DNA of 64,000 nt. Origin: Hymenobacter sediminis. GTDB lineage: Bacteria; Bacteroidota; Bacteroidia; Cytophagales; Hymenobacteraceae. The notes beneath the pieces are model-generated. The model searched no databases. It saw only the letters and a program-made list of their open reading frames with translations, and was not told the DNA's origin. Location of the stretch: the NCBI RefSeq assembly GCF_003231285.1, contig NZ_QKNS01000002.1, forward strand, positions 186,001-250,000, written 5' to 3'. The position numbers and the translations under genes were made by a program. This document shows positions 1 to 7,567 of this stretch, piece after piece. Positions within the stretch are counted from its first letter, which is position 1; each line of letters begins with the position of its first letter.

Positions 1-1320
1 GAAATGCCGCTGCAAACAAAGTCAGGCCTTCTGCAGCCATTCTCAGTGTCAATGAACGTGCTGGAGTTTGATGGCATGCCGGTGTTGGCCGTTATCATCA
101 CCGATCTTTCGGCTCAGCGGGAAATCAAGGACATCCGGGCACAGGTGCAGCAGCAAAACAGCCTGCTCGAGCGCCAGCAGCAGGAATTACGGCAGCAGCA
201 GCAGGCTCAAGCGGCCATTGCGCAGGCTGCCGCTGAGGCCAACCGCATGCTGGAAGGTATTCCGCAGATTGCCTGGACGGCCGACACCCAGGGCCGGAAC
301 ACGTACCTGAACCGCCAGTGGTTTTACTATACCGGTTACGATACGGCTTCCGCAACCGGCAACAACATCAAAGCACAAATTCACTCCGATGACCTGCCGA
401 TGGCTATGGCGCGCTGGCGTAACAGCCTCACAATGGGCACGGCGCTAGAGGTGGAGTGCCGGATTAAAAACCACCAGGGCCATTACCGCTGGATGCTGGG
501 GCGGGCCCTACCCTCCCGCAATGAGCAAGGCGAAATCATTCAGTGGATTGGCACTTATACCGACATCCACGAGCACCGCCTGGCCCAGGAGCGCATTGAT
601 AGGGCCCAACGGGAACTGCGGGAAAACAACGAGCGGCTTACCCGCGTCAATGCCGACCTGGACAACTTCATCTACACTGCCTCCCACGACCTGAAGGCGC
701 CCATCAACAACATTGAAGGGCTGCTGCATGCTCTGCTTCCTGAGCTTGATACCCCCTGCGGAGAGCATGTGGAGCTGCTGCTGAGCATGATGCAGGACTC
801 AGTGGACCGCTTCAAGCGTACTATTGAGCACCTGACCGAAGTAACCAAGCTGCAGAAGGAAAACGATCAGCCTGTGGCTACGGTAGATCTGGCTACCCTC
901 ATCCGAGAAGTAAGCCTCGATTTGGCGCCCTTGTTCCAGGAAGCGGGTGGCGTGCTGGAGGTGACCGTAAGCAGTTGCCCTACCATCTCCTTTGCCGAAA
1001 AGAACCTGCGCAGTATCATCTATAACCTGCTCAGCAACGCCTTAAAGTATCGTTCGCCGGAGCGGCCGGTCCGCGTGCATATTCGCAGCACGAAGCTGGA
1101 TAAGTACCTGCTGCTGGAGGTGCAGGATAATGGCTTGGGCCTGAAGGCGGAAAGCACCCACAAGATGTTTTCCATGTTCCAGCGGTTTCATGACCACGTG
1201 GAGGGTAGCGGAATCGGGCTATACATGGTCAAGAAGATGGTGGAAAACGCCGGCGGCCGGATCGAGGTACAAAGTCAGGTAGGGGAGGGTACCACCTTTT
1301 CTGTGTACTTCAAGCGTTAA
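1..1320 (+). CDS. PAS-domain sensor histidine kinase, 5' end cut by the window
   Basis: The frame is open from base 1, so the gene very probably starts upstream; the ATG at 4 is internal. The first ~35 residues look like the end of a PAS domain, followed by a Gln-rich coiled coil (about 45-80), a complete PAS/PAC domain (about 82-195), a second coiled coil, and a HisKA domain with the phospho-acceptor motif SHDLKAP (His near residue 228 counted from the ATG at 4). The ATPase domain shows the N box NLLSNALKY (about 339-347), a G1 motif DNGLGL and a G2 motif GSGIGL. It should autophosphorylate and pass phosphate to a response regulator, but none is visible here. No membrane segment lies in the visible part, so it may be cytoplasmic. 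The signal sensed is unknown. It converges on the BLUF gene with only 18 bases between stop codons. Confidence 0.92.
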   Translation, partial: EMPLQTKSGLLQPFSVSMNVLEFDGMPVLAVIITDLSAQREIKDIRAQVQQQNSLLERQQQELRQQQQAQAAIAQAAAEANRMLEGIPQIAWTADTQGRNTYLNRQWFYYTGYDTASATGNNIKAQIHSDDLPMAMARWRNSLTMGTALEVECRIKNHQGHYRWMLGRALPSRNEQGEIIQWIGTYTDIHEHRLAQERIDRAQRELRENNERLTRVNADLDNFIYTASHDLKAPINNIEGLLHALLPELDTPCGEHVELLLSMMQDSVDRFKRTIEHLTEVTKLQKENDQPVATVDLATLIREVSLDLAPLFQEAGGVLEVTVSSCPTISFAEKNLRSIIYNLLSNALKYRSPERPVRVHIRSTKLDKYLLLEVQDNGLGLKAESTHKMFSMFQRFHDHVEGSGIGLYMVKKMVENAGGRIEVQSQVGEGTTFSVYFKR

Positions 1321-1338
1321 AAAACGTAGTGTATTCGT

Positions 1339-1785
1339 CTATCGATAAATTTCATCCTGCTGGCTAAAGGAAGACAGCAGACCATAAAGCGAAAGGTTGT
1401 CGTTCTCGGAATAGGTAGCTAAGTGTGTTGCTGGGTTTTCGGGGTCCTGGTAGCCTGCCAGCTGCCGGAAGGCCTCGGGGTTGACTACCTGAAAGCCCAT
1501 AAACCACTGCGAAAAGTTACGGCCCTGAATGGGGCCATCGGAAAGCTTGGTTACGCCAAAATGCCGCTGGTCATGCTCAATCCGCTGGAAGATGTAGTGC
1601 ACTTCCTCTTGGGTTCCTTCCAGTACCTGCATGATATTGCCATTGCTGTACAGCAACAAGCCAGTGAGGCCATGCGCCTCATTCCAGGCACGCGACTGGA
1701 TGAGCAGGGCTTCCAGTTCGGGCTCCGTCATGGGGGTAGTGGCAACGCTTTGATACACGAGGTGGTGAAGGGTTTGGGCTGACAT
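1339..1785 (-). CDS. BLUF-domain blue-light photoreceptor
   Basis: A 148-residue protein with one BLUF (FAD-binding blue-light sensing) domain. The expected residues are present: Tyr11 in LVYQS, Asn35, Gln53 in IMQVLEG, Arg89/Asn90, and Trp94-Met96 in the WFMGF segment, so photochemistry should be intact. I chose the ATG at 1785 because it gives the usual short-BLUF length and start; a longer in-frame extension to 1977 encodes an unlikely N-terminus. There is no output domain, as is usual for short BLUF proteins, which act through a partner. It converges on the PAS histidine kinase, but the arrangement alone does not show that they work together. Confidence 0.93.
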   Translation of the reverse strand: MSAQTLHHLVYQSVATTPMTEPELEALLIQSRAWNEAHGLTGLLLYSNGNIMQVLEGTQEEVHYIFQRIEHDQRHFGVTKLSDGPIQGRNFSQWFMGFQVVNPEAFRQLAGYQDPENPATHLATYSENDNLSLYGLLSSFSQQDEIYR

Positions 1786-2001
1786 AGACGGAAGAAAGAG
1801 AAAGGACAGAGAGCAGGAGCAAAGGCTAATTAAGTTTTTTATAAGGACAAGGCAATAGCTGAGTAGGCTGGTCCTTCGGGTTTGTACACTGGGTTGAGAA
1901 TGGGCTACAAAGAGAGCATGAAGTGCTGAATTCTGCCGAAAATTGGCCTGAAAGCGCAATGCGGCCAGCTTATACAAGTCCGTGCTGATTGCACGCAGCC
2001 G

Positions 2002-2032
2002 TTTCCAAACCCGCCGCCGTTCCCTATCTTTG
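2002..2032 (+). promoter_or_regulatory. Bacteroidota-type promoter of dnaN
   Basis: TATCTTTG at 2025-2032 is an exact TAnnTTTG -7 box. A TTTC (one mismatch to the TTTG -33 box) lies at 2002-2005, 19 bases upstream. The predicted transcript start is about 30 bases before the dnaN ATG at 2070. Confidence 0.6.
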
Positions 2033-2069
2033 TCATCTTCGAAAAAACCGACCGAAACCCGCCCTTTAT

Positions 2070-3194
2070 ATGAAGTTCATCGTCTCGTCTTCCGCCCTGC
2101 TCAAGCAGCTCCAGAGCATTAATGGCGTGGTCACGAACAACCCCGTGGTGCCGATTCTGGAGAACTTTCTCTTTGAAATCGAGGACGGCAAGCTGACGAT
2201 TACGGCCTCCGATCTGGAAACCAGCATGATTACCGAGCTGCCCGTGGAAGCCCGCGAAAGCGGCCGCATTGCCGCCCCGGCCCGCATCCTGCTCGATACC
2301 CTGAAAAACCTGCCCGACCAGCCCGTGACCTTCACGCTGGACGAGGAAACTTATACCATTGAAATTGCCAGCAGTAACGGCCGCTACAAGCTGGCCGGCG
2401 AAAACGCCACTGATTTTCCCCGCGTGCCGGTGGTAAAGGGTTCGGCCCCGCTGGAAATCCCGTCCTCGTCATTGTCGCGGGCTATCAACAAGACCATCTT
2501 CGCGGTAAGCACCGATGAGCTGCGTCCTGCCATGACGGGTATTCTGGTGCAGCTGGCCGACAACCAGGTAACCTTCGTGGCTACCGATGGGCACCGCCTG
2601 CTTCGCTACCGCCGCTCTGATGTGGGCGCTGGCCAGACGGCCAACATCATCATTCCGCGCAAGGCCTTTAATCTGCTGAAGGGCGCCCTACCCTCCGAGG
2701 CTACTACCGTGCGCGTGGAGTTCAACAACTCCAACGCCTTCTTTAGCTTCAACCAGATGCGCCTCGTGTGCCGTCTGATTGATGAGCGCTACCCCGATTA
2801 CGAGAACGTAATTCCGGTGAGCAACCCTAACAAGCTCATCATCAGCCGCCAGGAGATTCTGAATTCGGTGAAGCGCATCAGCATCTACTCCAACAAAACC
2901 ACCCACCAGGTACGCCTGCGGCTGGCCGGCTCGGAGCTGACGGTTTCGGCCGAGGACCTGGATTTCAGCAATGAAGCCAACGAAAAACTGGCATGCCAGT
3001 ACGATGGCGAGGACATGGAAATCGGCTTTAACGCCAAATTCCTGACGGAAATGCTGAGTAACATCGACTCCGAAGAAATTACCCTGGAGTTGAGCACGCC
3101 TAACCGTGCCGGTTTGCTCATGCCTACTACCCCCGACGACAACGAAAGCATCCTGATGCTGGTAATGCCAGTGATGCTGAACAACTACGTTTAA
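2070..3194 (+). CDS. dnaN: DNA polymerase III beta subunit (sliding clamp)
   Basis: A 374-residue protein of normal length for the bacterial sliding clamp. It begins MKFIVSSSALLKQLQ and carries the three clamp repeats; typical segments are TDGHRLLRY in the middle domain and a C-terminal ending ESILMLVMPVMLNN, where the hydrophobic peptide-binding cleft is formed. As a ring dimer it tethers the replicative polymerase and repair enzymes to DNA. The ATG at 2070 matches the family start; an in-frame upstream ATG at 1989 would add 27 unlikely residues and precede the promoter box. The gene stands alone, not beside dnaA, and ends at a hairpin terminator. Confidence 0.97.
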   Translation: MKFIVSSSALLKQLQSINGVVTNNPVVPILENFLFEIEDGKLTITASDLETSMITELPVEARESGRIAAPARILLDTLKNLPDQPVTFTLDEETYTIEIASSNGRYKLAGENATDFPRVPVVKGSAPLEIPSSSLSRAINKTIFAVSTDELRPAMTGILVQLADNQVTFVATDGHRLLRYRRSDVGAGQTANIIIPRKAFNLLKGALPSEATTVRVEFNNSNAFFSFNQMRLVCRLIDERYPDYENVIPVSNPNKLIISRQEILNSVKRISIYSNKTTHQVRLRLAGSELTVSAEDLDFSNEANEKLACQYDGEDMEIGFNAKFLTEMLSNIDSEEITLELSTPNRAGLLMPTTPDDNESILMLVMPVMLNNYV

Positions 3195-3224
3195 TCCCGG
3201 TTTGACTGAACAATCCAAGCAGTT

Positions 3225-3274
3225 CGTCATGCTGTGCGAAGCCTTAAAACTCGCGCAGCATGACGTTCTTTTTT
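3225..3274 (+). terminator. Rho-independent terminator of dnaN
   Basis: Arms 3225-3239 and 3251-3265 (CGTCATGCTGTGCGA / TCGCGCAGCATGACG, one non-Watson-Crick position) are followed by a T run at 3266-3274. The GTCAT...ATGAC ends resemble the long palindrome family found elsewhere in the window. Confidence 0.75.
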
Positions 3275-3287
3275 AATTTTTCGCAGC

Positions 3288-3626
3288 ATGAAAAAATCTG
3301 AAATCCGCTTCAGCATTGCCCTCGACGATCAGAAGGTACCCGAGGCCATCAGCTGGTCGGCTACCGATGCGGGTCCCGATATCCACTTTGCCAAGGCTAT
3401 TAACATTGCCCTTTGGGACCGGGATGAGCGCGGCACCATGAAAATTGACCTCTGGACCAAGGAAATGCCCGTTGATGAAATGAAGCGCTTCTACGTGGAC
3501 ACCATGGGCGCCATGGCCGAAAGCATTGTAACCGCCACCAACGACTCCGTAATGGCTACCAAAATGCGCGACCTGTGCCGACAGCTAATGGACCACATTG
3601 AAGAAGAAGAGCGCAAACAGCGCTAA
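3288..3626 (+). CDS. gldC: Gliding motility protein GldC
   Basis: A 112-residue soluble protein that begins MKKSEIRFSIALDDQKVPE and continues with WSATDAGP and LWTKEMPVDEMKRFY, the pattern of GldC of Bacteroidota. Length is that of the family. GldC was identified in genetic screens of gliding bacteria; its biochemical role is unknown, and it is found in many non-gliding members as well, so its presence does not prove gliding. No signal peptide or membrane segment is seen. The gene is single and ends at a strong bidirectional terminator shared with the opposing gene. Confidence 0.88.
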   Translation: MKKSEIRFSIALDDQKVPEAISWSATDAGPDIHFAKAINIALWDRDERGTMKIDLWTKEMPVDEMKRFYVDTMGAMAESIVTATNDSVMATKMRDLCRQLMDHIEEEERKQR

Positions 3627-3644
3627 TTCTTGTCGCTCCGCTCA

Positions 3645-3682
3645 CAAAAAAGCCGCGCCCGAAATTCGGGCGCGGCTTTTTT
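3645..3682. terminator. Bidirectional terminator between gldC and the next gene
   Basis: Perfect 11-bp stem (3651-3661 and 3667-3677, AGCCGCGCCCG) with an A run before and a T run after, so it can serve gldC on the plus strand and the converging gene at 3709-4224 on the minus strand. Confidence 0.85.
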
Positions 3683-3708
3683 ATAAACTTGGCTTTCGGG
3701 GGAGGTTA

Positions 3709-4224
3709 CTACTTGGTTCCGGGGGTAGGGGCCGCGGAACGAGCCGGCCCGATAGTAGTACCGTTGCTGCTGGCCGGTAGCGGATTCTGCACGGAGTTTA
3801 CAAAGATGGCGTCAGCCGCTTTGTTATAGTTCATGCTGAAGGCGTTGTACGTAGGCCGCGAGCCGTAATAGTCGGTGTACTGATCGGTGCTGAGTACGGC
3901 TTGCAGCTCTTTGTCGCGCTCCTTGCACACGGCGTCGCATTGCTGCTTGATCAGCTTATCATTGCCGACGTTTTTCTGGTTGATGGCCACGATTTTGGCT
4001 TGCTTATCCTCGTTAATGGCTTGCAGGCGGTTTTTCTGGTAGCCATTCAGGCGAAGGTCGCGGGCCATTTGATCCGAGAGCTTACGGGCGTGAGCCTGCA
4101 CTGGGTTGAGGCGGGCAGCAGTTTGGGTGGGTTTTTTCTGCGGGGCCTGAGCAGGCTTCTGCTGGGCATGCGCCCCAAGCGAAGCAACGAATAAGGCAGC
4201 CGCAGCGGCAAGTTTCTTTTTCAT
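3709..4224 (-). CDS. Small exported protein with charged helical repeat, unknown function
   Basis: A 171-residue protein with a clear signal peptide (MKKKLAAAAALFVASLGAHA, cut before QQKP), a Pro/Gln/Lys-rich linker, then a Lys/Asp/Glu-rich helical segment (about 40-125) ending in a motif VLSTDQYTDY. A second exported protein in this window (34543-34974) has the same layout, including LSAEQYTKY, so the two are probably distant paralogues. The layout recalls small periplasmic Spy/CpxP-like helical proteins, but I see no LTxxQ repeats that would make that firm. The C-terminus (about 130-171) is Asn/Ser/Pro-rich and probably disordered. Likely periplasmic; role unknown. Confidence 0.7.
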   Translation of the reverse strand: MKKKLAAAAALFVASLGAHAQQKPAQAPQKKPTQTAARLNPVQAHARKLSDQMARDLRLNGYQKNRLQAINEDKQAKIVAINQKNVGNDKLIKQQCDAVCKERDKELQAVLSTDQYTDYYGSRPTYNAFSMNYNKAADAIFVNSVQNPLPASSNGTTIGPARSAAPTPGTK

Positions 4225-4340
4225 CGGAAAGGATGCTTAAGACAGGTCGAAGTCACAGAAAACCAGCGGATTCCTACTACTGCGAAACCCACCAGATGTC
4301 TGTTCTTAACGAAAAACTATGCCAGGTAGTTTAATCGGCC

Positions 4341-4407
4341 CGAAAAAAGCGTCCGGCCCGCCGGGTTGCTACCCTGGCTTTAGGCAGCAATCCAGCGGGC
4401 CGGACGC
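4341..4407 (-). terminator. Terminator of dcd
   Basis: A 13-bp perfect stem (4349-4361 with 4395-4407) starts just after the dcd stop codon; on the minus strand it is followed by a TTTTTT run (4348-4343). An inner TTGCT/AGCAA pairing extends it. Confidence 0.8.
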
Positions 4408-4413
4408 GGATTT

Positions 4414-4950
4414 CTAGAACTTGTTTTTCCACATCATCGACTCCACCGGCTTTACCGTGCGGTCGTTGTATTTGGCGTTGGCTTTGCGGTTATAGAAGGT
4501 TTCTACGTCGCCTTGCACAGCGAAGTAAATCAGCTGACCCACGGGCATTAGGTGGTACACCCGCACGGGCATGGAAACGCTGATTTCCAGGGTCCAGGTG
4601 TTGCAGAAGCCAATATCGCCTTTGCCAGCGGTAGCGTGAATATCAATGCCGAGGCGGCCTACACTGCTTTTGCCTTCCAGAAACGGCACGTGAGCGTGGC
4701 TTTCAGTGTACTCTTCGGTTACACCTAGGTACAGAGTGCCGGGCTGCAACACAAAGCCTTCCTCGGGGATTTCAAAAACGTCGATTTCGTTGTGCTTGCG
4801 GGCGTCCAGCACGGCGTCGCGGTAGGTAGCCAGGTAGCGGCCCAGGTGCACATCGTAGGAGTTGGTGCCGAGGCAGCTCCGGTCGTAGGGCTCAATAACA
4901 ATGTTGCCCCGCTCAATTTCGGCGAGAATCTGCTGGTCGGTGAGGATCAT
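4414..4950 (-). CDS. dcd: dCTP deaminase
   Basis: A 178-residue trimer-forming dCTP deaminase/dUTPase-family protein. It begins MILTDQQI and contains FLEGKSSVGRLGI (active-site Ser/Arg region), HATAGKGDIGF with the expected acidic/glycine core, and the C-terminal RKANAKYNDRT segment that closes over the nucleotide. It converts dCTP to dUTP and ammonia, the first step to dTTP through dUMP. Length is close to other bacterial Dcd proteins. The segment AGKGDIGF replaces the commonly seen AG(W/F)xDxGF of the E. coli enzyme, so whether it is mono- or bifunctional (deaminase plus dUTPase) cannot be told. It stands alone with its own terminator. Confidence 0.92.
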   Translation of the reverse strand: MILTDQQILAEIERGNIVIEPYDRSCLGTNSYDVHLGRYLATYRDAVLDARKHNEIDVFEIPEEGFVLQPGTLYLGVTEEYTESHAHVPFLEGKSSVGRLGIDIHATAGKGDIGFCNTWTLEISVSMPVRVYHLMPVGQLIYFAVQGDVETFYNRKANAKYNDRTVKPVESMMWKNKF

Positions 4951-5051
4951 GTAAAAGGGTATGAAGCGCAGAGTGGGGTAGGGAGGTAACTGTCAGAGCT
5001 GAAAAAGCCAGTAACAGACAAGCAAACCGAACTACTCACTCCAAAAGGTTA

Positions 5052-5921
5052 CTATTCTTCATCGTCGTAGCGGTCCTCGGGGAGAGGGGCCGGGCGACGG
5101 GTGCGGGTGCGGGGCGTGGGTTGGTCCTGGTCCTCAGCAAGAGCATCGAGGCGGCTGCGCAGGTCGGGCAAGACGCTGGTAACCAGATACAGCAGCAGCA
5201 GCAGGGAGCTACCCGAGAGCAACAGATTCAGGTAGTCCATCCAGTCGTGGCGCGGGGCCGTGTCGAGGGAGCGAGGGCCCGCGTACCCCATAGCCGGCGA
5301 GGCCAGTGCCACCTCAGGCTCGGGCTGAGGGTCTTCGGCGGCTACCACATCGGGGGTAGTATTGGCGGAAGAAGCGGCGGCAGGGTCAATGTCGGCGGGC
5401 GGCACGGCGGCGCCATCGGCGGCCAGCTCTTCGGGAGCGGGGTCCTGAGAGGCGTTGAACTGAGCCGCGCCCTGTTTGATGGCCCGTTGCAGGCTACGGA
5501 TAAGTGCCACCCGTTCATCGCGGGGCAGTACCCGGATAAAGAACTCGAAGTTACGGTCAACCAGAATGGAGTTCAGCTGCTTCTCAAACTCTCTCAGATC
5601 CGTACGGCCCTTGCCAAACCGGCCTTTGAACCGGTCGGAAACGCCATTGTAGTTCTGAAAAAGCTTTTTGAGGTCGTCGCGGCCCGGGAAGTTGTCGAAC
5701 TCCTTACGGGCTTTCGCGGTGCGCAGAGAAACCGGATATTTGCCCCGGGCGAAGGACTTATCGTACACGGTTTCCATTGTCCGGAAGTTCAGCTCATCCA
5801 CCGTGCGGTCGAAGAGGCGCTTATTAGCCGCCGCGGGCGTTTCGGCCTGTGCCAGCACCACAGCCGGCGCGGCAAGCCACAGCAGTAGAAACAGCAGCAG
5901 CAACTGACGAAATCGGGGCAT
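5052..5921 (-). CDS. Secreted/membrane-anchored protein of unknown function
   Basis: A 289-residue protein with an N-terminal signal peptide (RQLLLLFLLLWLAAPAVVLA, then QAET), a charged helical domain of about 130 residues rich in Arg, Lys and Phe, an Ala/Pro/Asp/Glu-rich linker (about 150-215), one membrane segment (YLNLLLSGSSLLLLLYLVTSV, about 235-256) and a short acidic/Arg-rich cytoplasmic tail ending DDEE. I do not recognise the folded domain. The ATG at 5921 was chosen because it places the signal peptide at the N-terminus; the longer form from 6008 has an unlikely leader. A near-consensus -7 box (CAAAGGTC on the plus strand at about 5943-5950) lies upstream. Confidence 0.7.
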   Translation of the reverse strand: MPRFRQLLLLFLLLWLAAPAVVLAQAETPAAANKRLFDRTVDELNFRTMETVYDKSFARGKYPVSLRTAKARKEFDNFPGRDDLKKLFQNYNGVSDRFKGRFGKGRTDLREFEKQLNSILVDRNFEFFIRVLPRDERVALIRSLQRAIKQGAAQFNASQDPAPEELAADGAAVPPADIDPAAASSANTTPDVVAAEDPQPEPEVALASPAMGYAGPRSLDTAPRHDWMDYLNLLLSGSSLLLLLYLVTSVLPDLRSRLDALAEDQDQPTPRTRTRRPAPLPEDRYDDEE

Positions 5922-6146
5922 AAGGCAAAGAGGATTTCCGGCAAAGGTCGGGAATTTGCTGATGTGCTGCGGAAGGAAGTACCGGGAATGGTTAAAAATC
6001 TGCGTCATCTCAGGCTACAAGTACTTATTTCCTACCCCTGATAACTTAACAAGCCCCTACCTCCGTGCTGGAAGTAAGGGCTTGTCGTGCTTCAAGGGGG
6101 TAGGGAATCGGTCAGGAAAGAGGGCGGCATTCTTACCGCGCCTTAC

Positions 6147-7475
6147 TTACAGACCGTGGGCTTCCCGCATAGATTCGCGGCAGGCGGTGAGGTAGTGGTC
6201 CACCAAGTCGTCGGTGATGGCCGTGCTCACGAACAGGGCTTCGTACTGAGCAGGTGCCAAGTAAATGCCGCGGTGCAGCATAGCCCGGAAGTAGCGGCCA
6301 AAGGCTTCGGTATCGGAGGTTTTGGCTGACTCCAGATCGGTAACGGGCTGGCTGGTGAAGAATACGCTGAACATGGAGCCCACCTGATTCACGGTGTAGT
6401 TCAGGCCTAGCTCCTGGCAAATTTGGCGAGTGCCGTCGGCAATGCGGGTGGTAATGCGGTTGAGCTCGTCGTAGAGTTCAGGGTGCTCATTGAGGTAGGA
6501 AAGTTGAGCGATGCCAGCGGCCGTAGCAATGGGGTTGCCTGAAAGCGTGCCTGCCTGATACACTTTGCCCGCGGGAGCTACATTGTCCATAATATCCTGG
6601 CGGCCACCGTAAGCGCCCACCGGCATGCCGCCACCAATGATTTTGCCCAGGGTGGTCAGATCCGGGGTGATGCCGTAGAGCTCTTGGGCCCCACCACGCG
6701 CCAGCCGGAAGCCGGTCATCACTTCATCGAAAATAAGTACGATGCCGTGGCGGGTGCACAGCTCGCGCAAGCCCTGGAGGTAGCCCGGCTGGGGGGCTAC
6801 CAGGCCCATGTTGCCCACCACCGGTTCCAGAATCAGGGCCGCTACCTGGCCTTCGTTGGCCGCAATAACTGCCTCAACAGCTGCCAAGTCATTGTAGGGT
6901 ACCGTGAGCGTATCCTGAGCTACGCCCTGAGTAACACCCGGCGAATCGGGCGCGCCGAGGGTAAGGGCACCGGAACCGGCCGCAATCAGGAAAGAGTCGC
7001 CGTGGCCGTGGTAGCAGCCTTCAAACTTGATGATTTTGTCGCGGCCGGTGAAGCCCCGCGCTACCCGAATGGCCGACATCGTGGCCTCCGTGCCGGAGTT
7101 TACCAAGCGTACTTTCTCGATGCTGGGCACCATCTGCTTGATGAGCTCGGCCATTTCCACCTCGCGGCGCGTGGGGGCCCCAAACGACAAAGAGCCTTGC
7201 ACGGCCTGCTGCACGGCGTCGAGCACCAACTGGGGGGCGTGGCCCAGAATCATCGGGCCCCAGGAGTTAATGAAATCGAGGTAGCGGTTGCCATCCACGT
7301 CGGTTAGCCAAGCGCCTTTAGCCGACTGCATGAATACGGGATGGCCGCCCACCGCCCGGAAAGCCCGTACCGGCGAGTTTACCCCACCCGGAATATGGTT
7401 TTTAGCCCGGGTAAACAGGGTGTCGCTGGTGGTCAGGGTCAGATCGGGAGAGGTGGTAGTGGAATTCGAAGACAT
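6147..7475 (-). CDS. hemL: Glutamate-1-semialdehyde 2,1-aminomutase
   Basis: A 442-residue PLP enzyme that converts glutamate-1-semialdehyde to 5-aminolevulinate in the C5 heme pathway. Visible family segments are HIPGGVNSPVRAF at the N-terminus, the EVMTGFR motif (about 251-257), the PLP lysine at about Lys278 in LGKIIGGGMPVGAYGG, and the AGTLSGNP segment. The ATG at 7475 gives the usual length; the longer in-frame form from 7541 lacks support. The product feeds heme and siroheme, and siroheme is needed by the CysI encoded later in the window, though they are far apart. Confidence 0.97.
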   Translation of the reverse strand: MSSNSTTTSPDLTLTTSDTLFTRAKNHIPGGVNSPVRAFRAVGGHPVFMQSAKGAWLTDVDGNRYLDFINSWGPMILGHAPQLVLDAVQQAVQGSLSFGAPTRREVEMAELIKQMVPSIEKVRLVNSGTEATMSAIRVARGFTGRDKIIKFEGCYHGHGDSFLIAAGSGALTLGAPDSPGVTQGVAQDTLTVPYNDLAAVEAVIAANEGQVAALILEPVVGNMGLVAPQPGYLQGLRELCTRHGIVLIFDEVMTGFRLARGGAQELYGITPDLTTLGKIIGGGMPVGAYGGRQDIMDNVAPAGKVYQAGTLSGNPIATAAGIAQLSYLNEHPELYDELNRITTRIADGTRQICQELGLNYTVNQVGSMFSVFFTSQPVTDLESAKTSDTEAFGRYFRAMLHRGIYLAPAQYEALFVSTAITDDLVDHYLTACRESMREAHGL

Positions 7476-7567
7476 AGAAAAAAGCAAACGGTAGTGAAAG
7501 CGAAGATCAAACAGCAAAGTGGCGGGCATCTCACTACGCACTACCCACTACTTATTCTTAAACTAAC

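Noticed and set aside
1989..2069. Longer N-terminus of DnaN
   Set aside because: The extra 27 residues are not part of the sliding clamp and the -7 promoter box lies within them.
1..4000. dnaN as a marker of the replication origin
   Set aside because: No dnaA, no DnaA-box cluster and no gidA/rpmH nearby; dnaN is often away from the origin in Bacteroidota.
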